NCBI RefSeq assembly: GCF_004134905.2
Contig: NZ_SDPQ02000003.1
Span: 620,001 to 684,000 of the forward strand
Origin: Aeromicrobium ginsengisoli
Lineage (GTDB): Bacteria; Actinomycetota; Actinomycetes; Propionibacteriales; Nocardioidaceae
Direction: 5' to 3'
Length of the DNA stretch: 64,000 nucleotides
A program made the translations under genes and the position numbers. How positions within the stretch are numbered: position 1 is the stretch's first letter; each line of letters opens with the position of its first letter. Below are positions 32,807-42,700 of this stretch, one piece after another. Under the pieces are notes generated by a model that was not told the DNA's origin, did not search any database, and saw nothing but the letters and a program-made list of their open reading frames with translations.

Positions 32807-34876
32807 GTGAGCAGCCCCCGTCGTCGCGTCCTCGTCGCGCTGCTCGCGACGATTCTCGCGACGCTCACGGTTCCGGGCCTGCCCGCGCACGCCGCCGACA
32901 AGAACCCCCAGCTCTCGGTCAGCATCCAGTCCCTCAGCCCCAGCCGGCTCGGACCCGGATCGACCGTCACGATGACGGGCACCGTGACCAACCACAACGG
33001 GCACGCATGGACCAACGTGCAGGCCTATCTCGTCATCCCCGCCGTGCCGTTCACCACCAGGTCGCAGGTCGAGGACGCGATCGACAACGGTGACGCCTAC
33101 ACGGGCGTACGCGTCGTGGACGCCGGTACGTTCGACGATCTCGGTGACCTCGCGCCCAAGCAGACCCGGCGGTTCTCGGTCAAGGTGCCGTACGACCAGC
33201 TGCACATCAGCGGCGCCGAGGGGGTCTACCCCGTCGGCGTGCAGATCCTCGGCACCGACACCGGCGGCGAGCGCAGCAACGACGCGATCGCGCGGGCCAC
33301 GACGTTCCTGCCGCTCGTGTCCGGCGGCCATCAACGCGTCGCCGCCTCGGTCGTCTGGCCGTTCCTCATGCCCAACCGCCGCGGCTACAACGGCGACTAC
33401 GTCGACACGACCGGCCTGCTCCGCGACGTGTCGGCCGGCGGGCAGCTGCGCAACCTGCTCGACCTGGCGTCCAGCACCAGCGACAAGGCGTCGACAGCCC
33501 TGATCGACCCGGCCCTGCTCGTCGGGGTCGACGACCTGATCCGCGGACACCGGGTGCCCGAGGGGGTCAAGCTGACGCCGGAGCAGAAGGCCGAGGCGCA
33601 ACGCTTCCTCGACGACCTGCTGGCGTTTGCTCGACGACAAGGCTCGTGGGTGCTCGGCTTCGACCGCCCCGACGTCCTCGCCCTGTCGAACAACCCCGAC
33701 CTCGAGACGCCGCTCAAGACGGCGATCGACCGGGCGACCGACGCGGCCCTCACGAAGTTCCAGCTGTACGGCCGCGAGGTGTCGTGGCCGAGCATGCACG
33801 GCGTCACCTCGAGCCTGCTCCGCGACCTGCGCGGCTCCGGCGACAGTCCGGTGATCGTCACGTCCGACGCGCTGCCGAGCTGGGACCGGCGTCTGGGCTC
33901 GGTCGTCCAGTACGTGACGCCCAACGGCCCCATGCCCCTGCTCGTCACCGACGTCCTCGACGCAGGCGTGCCCGGCCAGGACTCTGTCGTGACGCTCCGC
34001 CAGCGCATCTTGAGCGAGGCGGCACTGGCGACGCTGCAGCGCGAGATCGACCCCAAGTCGCGCGCCGACGCCATCACGATGGTCGATCCGCGGTGGAACC
34101 CGGGACCGCAGTGGGCCGCCGGCCGGCTCTCCGCGGCCTTCGAAGCGCCGTTCACCTCGCCGACCAGCCTCGAGTCGATGCTGACCCGGCCGTTGACGAG
34201 CTACAGCGGCAAGGTCGCCGCCGCGACCGATCGGCCACTCAGCCGGGCCCAGCTCAAGGCGGCCGCGCGCATCGTGGCCAGTGGCAGCGCCCTCAGCTCG
34301 GTCATCCCGCAGAGCGACGAGGTCGACGACGCGTTGGCCCAGGACGTCGCCAGCGTCCTCGGCATCCGCTGGCGCGAGAGTCCCGGCACCGGCACTGCGA
34401 TCGCCAAGAAGCTCGCCGGCGAGGCCGGAGCCGAGCTCCGCAAGATCACGATCAAGGCGCCATCGTCTGTCACGCTGTCCAGCTCCAAGGGCGGCTTCCC
34501 CATCACGATCCGCAACGACACGGGCGAGGCGATCCGGGTCGGGGTCACGTTCGACTCCAGCAACCCGGCGCTGACCGTCCCCGACGTCAAGCCCATCGAC
34601 ATCGGCGCCGGCGAGCGGCACACGCTCACGGTCGACATCGACCTCGGCCGCCAGAACGCCACCTCGCTCACAGCGCACCTGAAGTCGACCGACGGCAAGA
34701 CGATCGGCCAGCCGGCGGACCCCTTCAACGTCCGGTCCAGCAAGATCGGCGTCGTGCTGTGGGTCGCCATGGGCCTCGCCGCGCTGCTGGTGCTCGCCGC
34801 GCTCGTACGCCGCTTCAGCCGGCGTCGCAGGCGCACCCGCGTCGCGTCCGAGCGGCCGGCGGACGACGATGACTGA
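32807..34876 (+). CDS. DUF6049-family membrane-anchored extracytoplasmic protein
   Basis: The product is 689 aa. A signal peptide (RRRVLVALLATILATLTVPGLPAHAA, cut near 29) leads to a beta-rich domain (SLSPSRLGPGSTVTMTGTVTNH) and a long extracellular part. A single membrane helix near the end (IGVVLWVAMGLAALLVLAALV) and an Arg-rich cytoplasmic tail follow. It lies directly upstream of murJ with an 8-bp overlap, a conserved actinobacterial arrangement. This suggests a role in cell-wall export; no enzymatic motif is visible. Confidence 0.87.
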   Translation: MSSPRRRVLVALLATILATLTVPGLPAHAADKNPQLSVSIQSLSPSRLGPGSTVTMTGTVTNHNGHAWTNVQAYLVIPAVPFTTRSQVEDAIDNGDAYTGVRVVDAGTFDDLGDLAPKQTRRFSVKVPYDQLHISGAEGVYPVGVQILGTDTGGERSNDAIARATTFLPLVSGGHQRVAASVVWPFLMPNRRGYNGDYVDTTGLLRDVSAGGQLRNLLDLASSTSDKASTALIDPALLVGVDDLIRGHRVPEGVKLTPEQKAEAQRFLDDLLAFARRQGSWVLGFDRPDVLALSNNPDLETPLKTAIDRATDAALTKFQLYGREVSWPSMHGVTSSLLRDLRGSGDSPVIVTSDALPSWDRRLGSVVQYVTPNGPMPLLVTDVLDAGVPGQDSVVTLRQRILSEAALATLQREIDPKSRADAITMVDPRWNPGPQWAAGRLSAAFEAPFTSPTSLESMLTRPLTSYSGKVAAATDRPLSRAQLKAAARIVASGSALSSVIPQSDEVDDALAQDVASVLGIRWRESPGTGTAIAKKLAGEAGAELRKITIKAPSSVTLSSSKGGFPITIRNDTGEAIRVGVTFDSSNPALTVPDVKPIDIGAGERHTLTVDIDLGRQNATSLTAHLKSTDGKTIGQPADPFNVRSSKIGVVLWVAMGLAALLVLAALVRRFSRRRRRTRVASERPADDDD

Positions 34877-36503
34877 CCAGACGATCGCCAGGGCCAGCGC
34901 CTGGATGGCGCTCGGCACGGTCGTCTCGCGGGTCACCGGGTTGCTCCGGGCCGTGCTCCTCGCCGCGGCGATCGGCACGCAGGCCAACGCCGACCTCTTC
35001 GACATCGCCAACACGATCCCCAACTCGCTCTACATCCTGCTCGCCGGCGGCGTGTTCAACGTCGTGCTGGTGCCCCAGCTCGTGCGCGCGATGAAGACCG
35101 ACGAGGACGGCGGCAACGCGTACGCCAACCGGGTCATCACGCTCGGTCTCCTCGTGCTCGGCATCGGCACGGTCGTCCTCATCGCGCTGGTGCCCTACCT
35201 GCTGCACGTGGTCTACGACTCGAGCCTGTTCGCGCCCGGCTTCGGTCCTCAGCGCGAGTCCGCTCGTCTCCTGATGCTGTTGTGCCTGCCGCAGGTGTTC
35301 TTCTACGGCGCGTTCGTGCTCACGGGCCAGGTGCTCAACGCCCGCGGCCGGTTCGGCCCCATGATGTGGGCGCCGATCGTCAACAACGTCGTCGCGTGCA
35401 CCGTGATCGTCACGTACGTCTTCGTGTTCGGCGCCAGCAGCGGTGTCGACGGCTTCTCGACCTCCGAGTCACTGCTGCTCGGACTCGGCTCCACCGCCGC
35501 GATCGCCCTCCAGGCGCTCGTGCTGGTGCCCTATCTGCGCAGGGCCGGGTTCCACTTCCGCCCGAGGTTCGACTTCCGCGGCGTCGGCCTCGGCAAGACC
35601 CTCAAGCTCGGTGCCTGGACGCTCGCGTTCATCATCGCCAACCAGATCGCGTTCATCACGGTCAACAAGATCGCGACCAAGGGCACGCTCGAGGGCGCCG
35701 CCGAGGGCAAGGGTGCCGCCGGCTCCACGGTCTACGGCCTCGGCTTCCTCATCAGCCAGTTCCCGCACGGGGTCATCACGGTGTCGCTCGCCACGGCGGT
35801 CATCCCCACGCTCGCCGCCCTGGCCACCGACCGGCACTATCGTCGGTTCCGCATCGAGCTCGGCCGGACCGTCCGTATCGCGTTGTCGATCGTCGCGCCC
35901 GTTGCCGTGGCGCTGCTCTGCCTGGGCCAGCCCGCCACGGCCGTGGCCGGCGGCATCGGCTCGCTCGGTGGCCAGACGATCCCGATCGGGCACACGATCC
36001 AGGCGTTCTCACTCGCGATGGTCACCTTCACGATCCACTACCTGATGCTGCGCGGCTTCTATGCCAACGAGGACAACCGCACGCCGTTCTTCATCCAGGT
36101 CGTGATCGCGACGGTCAACATCGGTCTCGCCTACAAGCTGGCGATCAGCGTCGAGCCCGACCGGGTCGCGATGATGCTCGCGCTGTCGTACGGCATCGCG
36201 TACCTCGTCGGCTCGATCCTCTCCGCGTCCCTGCTGGCGTTCGCCGTCGGCAACGTGTTCGACTGGGAGATGCTCGTCTTCCTCGTACGCCTGATCGCGG
36301 CGTGCGCCCTCGCTGCGTTCGTCACGATGGGCTTCGCGCACGGGCTCGACACTGCCGGCATCGAGCCGGCGCGCGCGGTGGGTGGTGCGATCACGACGGT
36401 CGTCGCCGGGTTCGCCGGTGTCGTCACCTACGTGACCGCGGCCCGCGTGCTCGGCATGGACCAGTTGACGTACGTCGTCGACACCCTGCGCCGCCGAGGC
36501 TGA
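34869..36503 (+). CDS. murJ: Lipid II flippase MurJ
   Basis: The product is 544 aa with about 14 membrane helices. Family marks are ARASAWMALGTVVSRVTGLLRAVLLAAAIGTQANADLFDIANTIPN at the N-terminus and an Arg at the GQVLNARGRFGPMMWAPIVNNV segment. It moves lipid II across the membrane. Unlike mycobacterial MviN, it has no fused kinase-like domain; that module is encoded by the next gene. It overlaps the DUF6049 gene. Confidence 0.94.
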   Translation: MTDQTIARASAWMALGTVVSRVTGLLRAVLLAAAIGTQANADLFDIANTIPNSLYILLAGGVFNVVLVPQLVRAMKTDEDGGNAYANRVITLGLLVLGIGTVVLIALVPYLLHVVYDSSLFAPGFGPQRESARLLMLLCLPQVFFYGAFVLTGQVLNARGRFGPMMWAPIVNNVVACTVIVTYVFVFGASSGVDGFSTSESLLLGLGSTAAIALQALVLVPYLRRAGFHFRPRFDFRGVGLGKTLKLGAWTLAFIIANQIAFITVNKIATKGTLEGAAEGKGAAGSTVYGLGFLISQFPHGVITVSLATAVIPTLAALATDRHYRRFRIELGRTVRIALSIVAPVAVALLCLGQPATAVAGGIGSLGGQTIPIGHTIQAFSLAMVTFTIHYLMLRGFYANEDNRTPFFIQVVIATVNIGLAYKLAISVEPDRVAMMLALSYGIAYLVGSILSASLLAFAVGNVFDWEMLVFLVRLIAACALAAFVTMGFAHGLDTAGIEPARAVGGAITTVVAGFAGVVTYVTAARVLGMDQLTYVVDTLRRRG

Positions 36504-36563
36504 TTCGCCTGTCTCGGCTCGCCTCGCGGACTAGCATGGAAATCAGTCCGAGAAAGGGTGTTG

Positions 36564-38135
36564 ATGAGCGAGAGGCGGCTGCTGGCCTCCGGTGATGTGC
36601 TCGCACACCGCTACGAACTCCAGGACCTCGTCAACGAGAAGCTCGGGTCCACCACGTGGCGCGCGCACGACCAGGTGCTCAACCGCAACGTCGGCATCGA
36701 GATGCTGTCGAGCGCCGATCCCCGCGCCGACCACTTCCTGCAGGCCGCCCGCGAGTCGACCTCGGTCACCGACCCTCGCTTCCTCCGCGTGCTCGACCTG
36801 ATCCAGGAGGAGCAGCACCACCACCTGGTGGTGCGCGAGTGGGCCCGCGCGTTCCCGCTCGATCAGCTCCTCGCCCAGTCGCCGCTGCCCAATCGGCGCG
36901 CCGCCACGGTGGTCGCCGAGGTGGCCGAGGCCCTGGCCAACGCCCACGAGCACGGCGTTTATCACCGGCGCCTCACGCCGCACCAGGTGCTGCTCAAGCA
37001 GTCCGGGGCCGTGCGCATCGTCGGCCTCGGAGTCACCACGGCGCTGTCGCCCGTCGGCCGGCAGGACTCCCTCGAGGACCTGCAGGGCTACGAGCAGCTC
37101 GACGTCCAGGCACTCGGCAAGCTGCTGTACGCCTGCCTGACGAGCCGCTGGCCCGGCGCCCATGTCGACGGCCTCAACGCGGCACCGACCGAGCATGGCC
37201 GGCTGCTCCGCCCGCGTCAGGTGCGCGCCGGGGTCTCCCGCGACGTCGACACGACCTGCGACCGCATCCTCGGCACGCCACCGCGCAACCACGCGACGCC
37301 GTTGCGCAAGGCCGCCGACATCGCCCGTACGCTCCGGCTGTCGGGCGAGGACGACGACCTGCACGACGACCAGCCCAGCCTCGCCAGCATGTCGTCGCCT
37401 GATCTCCTGCGCCTCGACCCCGTGATCGTCCCCGGTGGACCACCTCCGGGCCTGGAGCCGCCCCGTCGCCGCCCCAAGGCGTACGAGCCCGCGCCTCCGA
37501 CGACGCTCGAGCGCGGCAAGGAGCGGGCCAAGCGGGCCGCCAAGGGAGATCGTGGTCTGGTGCTGCTCGGCGTCGTCGGCGCCCTCGTCATTGTGACGGT
37601 CCTGGCGTTCCTCGTCGGCCGGTCCTCCAACAACGGCAAGGCCGATCCGATCGAGCGCGACAGCCCGCTGCGCGTCCTGCCGATCCAGCGGGCCGGCGAC
37701 TTCGACCCTCAAGGCGAGGACGGCAGCGAGAACCCGGAGGAGGCTCGTCTCGCGATCGACGACAAGCTCTCGACGGGGTGGCACACCTCGCGCTACTTCG
37801 GCTCGGCCGACCTTGGCGGCCTCAAGGACGGCGTCGGTGTCGTGCTCGACCTCGGTGGTCCGCGCGAGGTCGACTCACTGCGCCTCCAGCTCGAGGGGCA
37901 GCCGACGAGCTTCTCGATCTTCGCCTCCTTGCCCAACACGACCAAGGTCCCGTCGTCGCTTCGCGGCCTACGCCGCGTCGCTGCGGTCAACGACGCCGGC
38001 ACGGACGCGAGTGTGTCGTTGGAGTCCGGCATCCTGACGCGCTACGTCGTCGTGTGGCTGCGATCACTCCCCGAGGTCGGCGACGGAGAGTTCCGCGGCG
38101 AGATCCGCGAGGTCGTCATCCGCGGCCGCTCCTGA
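36564..38135 (+). CDS. Membrane pseudokinase (MviN-type) with extracellular discoidin-like domain
   Basis: The product is 523 aa. Residues about 10-270 form a protein-kinase fold ([20 protein letters not shown]) without catalytic residues. The beta-3 Lys is absent (VGIEML), the HRD loop reads [12 protein letters not shown] and no DFG is present. A membrane helix ([22 protein letters not shown]) leads to an extracellular beta domain ([15 protein letters not shown]...[18 protein letters not shown]) resembling F5/8-type carbohydrate-binding folds. In mycobacteria the equivalent is fused to MviN and, when phosphorylated, recruits FhaA to control lipid II flipping. I chose the ATG at 36564 with AAAGGG upstream. 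Confidence 0.87.
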   Translation: MSERRLLASGDVLAHRYELQDLVNEKLGSTTWRAHDQVLNRNVGIEMLSSADPRADHFLQAARESTSVTDPRFLRVLDLIQEEQHHHLVVREWARAFPLDQLLAQSPLPNRRAATVVAEVAEALANAHEHGVYHRRLTPHQVLLKQSGAVRIVGLGVTTALSPVGRQDSLEDLQGYEQLDVQALGKLLYACLTSRWPGAHVDGLNAAPTEHGRLLRPRQVRAGVSRDVDTTCDRILGTPPRNHATPLRKAADIARTLRLSGEDDDLHDDQPSLASMSSPDLLRLDPVIVPGGPPPGLEPPRRRPKAYEPAPPTTLERGKERAKRAAKGDRGLVLLGVVGALVIVTVLAFLVGRSSNNGKADPIERDSPLRVLPIQRAGDFDPQGEDGSENPEEARLAIDDKLSTGWHTSRYFGSADLGGLKDGVGVVLDLGGPREVDSLRLQLEGQPTSFSIFASLPNTTKVPSSLRGLRRVAAVNDAGTDASVSLESGILTRYVVVWLRSLPEVGDGEFRGEIREVVIRGRS

Positions 38136-38158
38136 CGCGCCGGGACGGAGTCGATCGC

Positions 38159-38186
38159 GGGAATGCGCAACACCTAGTATTCGTTG
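38159..38186 (+). promoter_or_regulatory. SigR/SigH-type promoter of trxBA
   Basis: GGGAAT (38159-38164), exactly 18 bases, then GTTG match the thiol-stress sigma factor consensus GGAAT-N18-GTT. It lies about 30 bp before the trxB start, as in Streptomyces, where SigR drives trxBA. Confidence 0.85.
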
Positions 38187-38215
38187 ATACCCGTACCACG
38201 ATCAGAAGGCTTTTC

Positions 38216-39190
38216 ATGAGCGACTCAGTCCGCAATCTCATCATCATCGGTTCGGGCCCCTCCGGCTACACCGCGGCTGTCTATGCCGCCCGTGCCAACC
38301 TCGAGCCCTTGGTCTTCGAGGGCTCGGTCACGGCCGGCGGCGCGTTGATGAACACGACCGACGTCGAGAACTTCCCGGGCTTCCCCGACGGCATCATGGG
38401 CCCCGAGCTGATGGACAAGCTGCGCGCCCAGGCCGAGCGGTTCGGCGCCGAGCTCATCACCGACGACGTCACCTCGGTCGACCTGACCGGCGACATCAAG
38501 ACCGTCTCGCTGGCCGACGGTACGACCTACAGCGCCCACGCCGTCGTGCTGGCGATGGGCTCGGGCTACCGCAAGCTCGAGGTCGAGGGCGAGGACCGGC
38601 TGTCGGGTCACGGCGTCTCCTGGTGCGCGACGTGCGACGGCTTCTTCTTCCGCGAGCAGAACATCGTCGTGGTCGGCGGCGGCGACTCCGCACTCGAGGA
38701 GGCCACGTTCCTGACGCGCTTCGCGTCCAAGGTGACGATGGTCCACCGTCGCGACCAGCTGCGTGGCTCCAAGATCATGCAGGATCGCGCGTTCGCCAAC
38801 GACAAGATCGCGTTCGAGTGGAACGCCGAGGTTGCCGAGCTGCACGGTGAGGACAAGCTCGACGGCATCACGCTGCGCGACACCGTCACCGGCGAGCTGC
38901 GTCGCATCGACGCCACCGGCCTGTTCATCGCGATCGGTCACGACCCCCGCTCGGAGCTGCTCAAGGGCCAGGTCGAGCTCGACGACGAGGGCTACGTCCT
39001 CGTGAAGGACGGCAGCACCGCGACCAACCTGCCCGGTGTTTTCGCGGCCGGCGACCTGGTCGACCACACCTACCGCCAGGCGATCACCGCGGCCGGCACC
39101 GGCTGCGCCGCATCACTCGACGCCGAGCGCTACCTCGCCGATCTCGAGCACGCCGGCGCACCCGCCCCGGCTGCTGCCCTGGTGGAATAA
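38216..39190 (+). CDS. trxB: Thioredoxin reductase
   Basis: The product is 324 aa. It has an N-terminal FAD site ([20 protein letters not shown]), the redox-active pair in [10 protein letters not shown] (about 136-141), the NADPH site ([17 protein letters not shown]) and the C-terminal FAD motif [21 protein letters not shown]. It reduces thioredoxin with NADPH. AGAAGG precedes the ATG by six bases. trxA follows after 48 bp, and a thiol-stress promoter lies upstream. Confidence 0.96.
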   Translation: MSDSVRNLIIIGSGPSGYTAAVYAARANLEPLVFEGSVTAGGALMNTTDVENFPGFPDGIMGPELMDKLRAQAERFGAELITDDVTSVDLTGDIKTVSLADGTTYSAHAVVLAMGSGYRKLEVEGEDRLSGHGVSWCATCDGFFFREQNIVVVGGGDSALEEATFLTRFASKVTMVHRRDQLRGSKIMQDRAFANDKIAFEWNAEVAELHGEDKLDGITLRDTVTGELRRIDATGLFIAIGHDPRSELLKGQVELDDEGYVLVKDGSTATNLPGVFAAGDLVDHTYRQAITAAGTGCAASLDAERYLADLEHAGAPAPAAALVE

Positions 39191-39238
39191 CCACCGCCCC
39201 CCGACGTTGAACACACCACAGACCTGAAGGAGAAACCC

Positions 39239-39565
39239 ATGGCAGACATCACCGCCGTCACCGACGCCGACTTCGACGAGAAGGTGCTCAAGGCCGACGG
39301 CCCCGTGCTCGTCGACTTCTGGGCCAGCTGGTGTGGCCCGTGCCGCCAGCTCGCGCCGATCCTCGAGGAGATCGCCAAGGAGAAGGGCGAGAAGCTCACG
39401 ATCGTCAAGATGGACGCCGACGCCAACCCCGTCACCCCGGCCCAGTATCGGGTCACCGGTCTCCCGACCATGAACCTCTACTACAAGGGCGAGGTCGTCC
39501 GGTCCATCGTGGGCGTACGTCCCAAGAGCGCGATCTTGAGCGAGCTCGAGGAGCACGCGAGCTAA
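39239..39565 (+). CDS. trxA: Thioredoxin
   Basis: The product is 108 aa with the active site WCGPCRQ (residues 31-37) and cis-Pro in VTGLPTMNLY. It is the disulfide reductant fed by TrxB. GAAGGAG lies seven bases before the ATG. A strong terminator ends the operon 20 bp downstream. Confidence 0.96.
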   Translation: MADITAVTDADFDEKVLKADGPVLVDFWASWCGPCRQLAPILEEIAKEKGEKLTIVKMDADANPVTPAQYRVTGLPTMNLYYKGEVVRSIVGVRPKSAILSELEEHAS

Positions 39566-39584
39566 TCAGCGACTGCTCCAGACA

Positions 39585-39621
39585 GAAGCCCCGGTGAGAC
39601 GATCACCGGGGCTTCTTATTG
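39585..39621 (+). terminator. Rho-independent terminator of trxBA
   Basis: GAAGCCCCGGTGA (39585-39597) and TCACCGGGGCTTC (39603-39615) pair perfectly over 13 bp with a 5-base loop, followed by a T-rich run. It is the clearest intrinsic terminator in the window. Confidence 0.93.
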
Positions 39622-39647
39622 CCTTATTGATTTGTCGACTTGTTGCT

Positions 39648-40538
39648 TTAGCTCTTCTTTGGATCCATCAGATCGACGATCCGCTCGAGGTCCTCGAGCG
39701 TCGCGAACTCGACCGTGACCTTGCCCTTCGACCGACCGAGGTCGACCTTGACCCTCGTGTCGTAGCGCTCCGACAACCGCGCTGCCAGGTCCGCCAGACG
39801 CGGTGCCGACATCTTGGGCGACTGGCGTACGGCCGGCCGCTTGGCACTCTCCGGGCCGACCGTCACGATCTCCTCGAGGGCTCGCACCGACAGACCCTCG
39901 GCTACGACGCGGGTCGCGAGCCGGTCCTGGATCTCCGGGTTGGCGACACTCACGAGAGCCCGGGCGTGACCCGCTGAGAGGACCCCGGCCGCCACCCGGC
40001 GCTGGACCGCCGGCGACAGCTTGAGCAGCCGGAGGGTGTTGCTGATCTGGGGACGCGACCGACCGATGCGCTCGGCCAGCTCGTCGTGTGTGCAGCCGAA
40101 GTCCTCGAGCAGCTGCTGATAGGCCGCCGCCTCTTCCAACGGGTTGAGGTTGGACCGGTGGAGGTTCTCCAAGAGCGCGTCCCGGAGCAGGTCCTCGTCG
40201 GAGGTGTCCCGGACGATCGCGCCGATCGACTCGAGCCCGGCCTTGCCGCTGGCTCGCCAGCGCCGCTCCCCCATGATGAGCTCGTAGCGGTCCTTGGCGA
40301 CCTCGCGCACCACGATGGGCTGGAGCAGTCCGACCTCCTTGATGGAGTGGACCAGCTCTGCCATGTGGTCCTCGTCGAAGACCTGGCGGGGCTGCCGCGG
40401 GTTGGCGACGATCTGCTCGAGCGGGATCTCGGCGAACCTGGCGCCCTCGATCTCCTGGAGCCCCGAAGCCTTCGCCTCGGCGGGACTCGACGGGATCAGC
40501 GACTCGAGTCCCCGACCCAGTCCGCGTCGTGTGCTCAT
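39648..40538 (-). CDS. parB: Chromosome partitioning protein ParB
   Basis: The product is 296 aa. It has the N-terminal ParA-stimulating basic stretch ([13 protein letters not shown]), the CTPase/ParB motif ([19 protein letters not shown]), the KorB helix-turn-helix ([37 protein letters not shown]) and a C-terminal dimerisation domain. It loads at parS and spreads along DNA to organise origins. The start overlaps the parA stop by 4 bp. Two parS sites lie within 1.7 kb. Confidence 0.95.
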   Translation of the reverse strand: MSTRRGLGRGLESLIPSSPAEAKASGLQEIEGARFAEIPLEQIVANPRQPRQVFDEDHMAELVHSIKEVGLLQPIVVREVAKDRYELIMGERRWRASGKAGLESIGAIVRDTSDEDLLRDALLENLHRSNLNPLEEAAAYQQLLEDFGCTHDELAERIGRSRPQISNTLRLLKLSPAVQRRVAAGVLSAGHARALVSVANPEIQDRLATRVVAEGLSVRALEEIVTVGPESAKRPAVRQSPKMSAPRLADLAARLSERYDTRVKVDLGRSKGKVTVEFATLEDLERIVDLMDPKKS

Positions 40539-41500
40539 GCCTGTGCCTCCTGCCGGCCGGCGACGGTGATCTCGCGCGCGGCCTCGAGATACGACAGCGC
40601 GCCTGACGACGAGCCGTCGTACGTGATGACGGACTGTTGATAGCTCGGCGCCTCCGAGATCCGGACGGATCGGGGTATCGCCGTCTTGAGGACCTTGTCG
40701 CTGAAGTGCGTGCGCACCTCGTCGGCGACACCCGCCGACAGGCGTGTGCGGGCGTCGTACATCGTCAGCAGGATCGTGGAGATCTCGAGCTTGGGATTGA
40801 GGTGCGACCGGATCAGCTCGATGTTGCGGACCAGCTGACCCAGTCCCTCCAGTGCGTAGTACTCGCACTGGATCGGGATCAAGACCTCGCGGCCGGCGAC
40901 CATCGCATTGACTGTCAGCAGGCCGAGCGACGGTGGGCAGTCGATCAGCACGTAGTCGATGCGGTCCCCTGCATCGGCACAGTCACGCAGATAGGTCTGC
41001 AGGGCCCGGTCGAGTCGTGACTCGCGGGCGACGAGCGAGACCAGCTCGATCTCGGCGCCGGCCAGGTCGATCGACGCCGGCAGCACCGTCAGCCCTTCGA
41101 TGTCGGGGCACGGCTTGATGAGCTCGTCGAGATCCGTGCCGTCGACGATGGCCTCGTAGACGCCGGGCGTGCCCTCGGCGTGCGGCACGTTGAGTGCCGT
41201 CGAGGCATTGCCCTGCGGGTCGAGGTCGATGACCAGGACGCGCAGTCCCTTGATCGCGAGCGCCGCCGCGACATTGACGGTGGTCGTCGTCTTGCCGACG
41301 CCACCCTTCTGGTTCGCGACGACGAAGACCCGCGTCTCCGCGGGAGCATCGAACCGAGGCGTCGCCGACGCTCGCCGGACCAGGGCGATGTGCTCCTCGA
41401 CCTCCGAGGCGAGCGGTGTCGAGTCGTCGTGCGAGGGCACAGGCACCCGGTAGTTGGATGCGGTTGCCGGACCCGGCGGAGGTGGTGTCGTTCCGCTCAT
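40535..41500 (-). CDS. parA: Chromosome partitioning ATPase ParA/Soj
   Basis: The product is 321 aa. After a 60-residue Pro-rich N-terminal tail the deviant Walker A box [15 protein letters not shown] appears, then [11 protein letters not shown] and the Walker [16 protein letters not shown]. It segregates origins with ParB. I chose the ATG at 41500 (AAGG upstream) over a TTG five codons earlier. A parS-like site lies 21 bp upstream of the start, so ParB binding may affect its expression. Confidence 0.95.
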   Translation of the reverse strand: MSGTTPPPPGPATASNYRVPVPSHDDSTPLASEVEEHIALVRRASATPRFDAPAETRVFVVANQKGGVGKTTTTVNVAAALAIKGLRVLVIDLDPQGNASTALNVPHAEGTPGVYEAIVDGTDLDELIKPCPDIEGLTVLPASIDLAGAEIELVSLVARESRLDRALQTYLRDCADAGDRIDYVLIDCPPSLGLLTVNAMVAGREVLIPIQCEYYALEGLGQLVRNIELIRSHLNPKLEISTILLTMYDARTRLSAGVADEVRTHFSDKVLKTAIPRSVRISEAPSYQQSVITYDGSSSGALSYLEAAREITVAGRQEAQA

Positions 41501-41520
41501 GCCGTCACCTTCCAAGGATT

Positions 41521-41536
41521 GGTTTCACGTGAAACA
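41521..41536. promoter_or_regulatory. parS site 1 (15 of 16 matches)
   Basis: GGTTTCACGTGAAACA differs from the parS consensus TGTTTCACGTGAAACA only at the first base. It lies between rsmG and parA. Confidence 0.9.
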
Positions 41537-41561
41537 TGCTGGTGATCGTGCGCGTCGGCAC

Positions 41562-42218
41562 TCACGTGCTGACCTCGACGACAGTCGTCGGGACATCGCC
41601 GTTGGCGTACGTCGCCACCACGATAGTCGTCGCGCCGAGCCGGTGAAGGGTCGCGGTTGCAGCCGTCACCTCTTCCTGTGCCGTACGGCCCTTGAGCGCC
41701 AGCAACACACCACCCTTGCGGACCAGGGGAAGGCACCAGCGGCCGAGCTTGTCGAGCGCCGCGACGGCACGGGCGGTCACCACGTCGTACGTCTCGTGGA
41801 CCTCTTCGGCGCGGGCGCGGAGCACCGTGACGTTGTCCAGGCCGAGCTCCGCGACGACGTCGTCGAGAAAGCGCGTCCGACGCAACAACGGCTCGACCAG
41901 GGTCACGGTGAGGTCAGGCCTGGCGATGGCCCAGACCAGTCCGGGAAGCCCGGCGCCTGTGCCGATGTCCGCCACCGTCGCACCCTGGGGGACCCGGGGC
42001 ACCACCACAGCGGAGTTCATGATGTGGCGGTCCCAGATGCGGGGGACCTCCCGGGGGCCGATCAGGCCCTTGACGACACCATCGGTCGCCAGCAGATGCG
42101 CATACTGCTCGGCCAAGGGGAGCCGGGAAGCGAACACCCCCGCCGCGTGCGACGGGGGTGTTTCACGTGAAACATCCTGGCGGCCTTCGTCGCCCGGACC
42201 GGGTGTCGACCCTGTCAT
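41562..42218 (-). CDS. rsmG: 16S rRNA (guanine-N7) methyltransferase RsmG
   Basis: The product is 218 aa. The S-adenosylmethionine site [29 protein letters not shown] and the [23 protein letters not shown] segment are typical of RsmG/GidB, which methylates G527 of 16S rRNA. Residues about 15-20 (DVSRET) are encoded by a perfect parS site. It lies between jag and parA as in most actinobacterial origins. Confidence 0.95.
   Translation of the reverse strand: MTGSTPGPGDEGRQDVSRETPPSHAAGVFASRLPLAEQYAHLLATDGVVKGLIGPREVPRIWDRHIMNSAVVVPRVPQGATVADIGTGAGLPGLVWAIARPDLTVTLVEPLLRRTRFLDDVVAELGLDNVTVLRARAEEVHETYDVVTARAVAALDKLGRWCLPLVRKGGVLLALKGRTAQEEVTAATATLHRLGATTIVVATYANGDVPTTVVEVST
42159..42174. promoter_or_regulatory. 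parS site 2 (perfect, inside rsmG)
   Basis: TGTTTCACGTGAAACA is an exact match to the bacterial parS consensus and lies in the 5' coding part of rsmG. Confidence 0.96.
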
Positions 42219-42226
42219 CGACGCAC

Positions 42227-42700
42227 CTATTCGGCCGCGGTGTGCACGACGACGTAGCGGTGCGGCTCAGTACCGTCGGAGGAGCTCGTCAGTCCGGCAT
42301 CGGCGACGGCGTCGTGAACGACCTTGCGCTCGAACGGAGTCATGGCATCGAGCGCCACCGACGTCTCACCGGCCTGAACCTTCTCGATCGCCGCCTGAGC
42401 GATCGCGACCAGCTCGGTGCGGCGCGCGGCGCGGAAGCCGGCGACATCGAGCATCAGACGGCTACGTTCACCCGTCTCGCGATAGACGGCCAGGCGAGTC
42501 AGCTCCTGCAGAGCGTCGAGCACCTCACCCTCACGGCCGACGAGGTGGTCGAGGTTGCCGCCCACGATCTCGACCGCAGCGCGGTCACCGTCGACGTCCA
42601 TGTCGATGTCGCCATCCAGATCGGCGATGTCCAGCAGACCTTCGAGGAAGTCTGCGGCGATGTCGCCTTCCTTCTCCAGCTTCTTGGCCAGGTCACTCAC
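42227..42700 (-). CDS. jag: Jag/KhpB-like R3H RNA-binding protein
   Basis: The product is 157 aa. A KH-like domain ([24 protein letters not shown]) is followed by an R3H domain ([17 protein letters not shown]...EPHRYVVV). Such proteins bind RNA and influence cell division. The Jag-N domain is missing, as is usual in actinobacteria. Its start overlaps the yidC stop by 4 bp. Confidence 0.93.
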   Translation of the reverse strand: MSDLAKKLEKEGDIAADFLEGLLDIADLDGDIDMDVDGDRAAVEIVGGNLDHLVGREGEVLDALQELTRLAVYRETGERSRLMLDVAGFRAARRTELVAIAQAAIEKVQAGETSVALDAMTPFERKVVHDAVADAGLTSSSDGTEPHRYVVVHTAAE

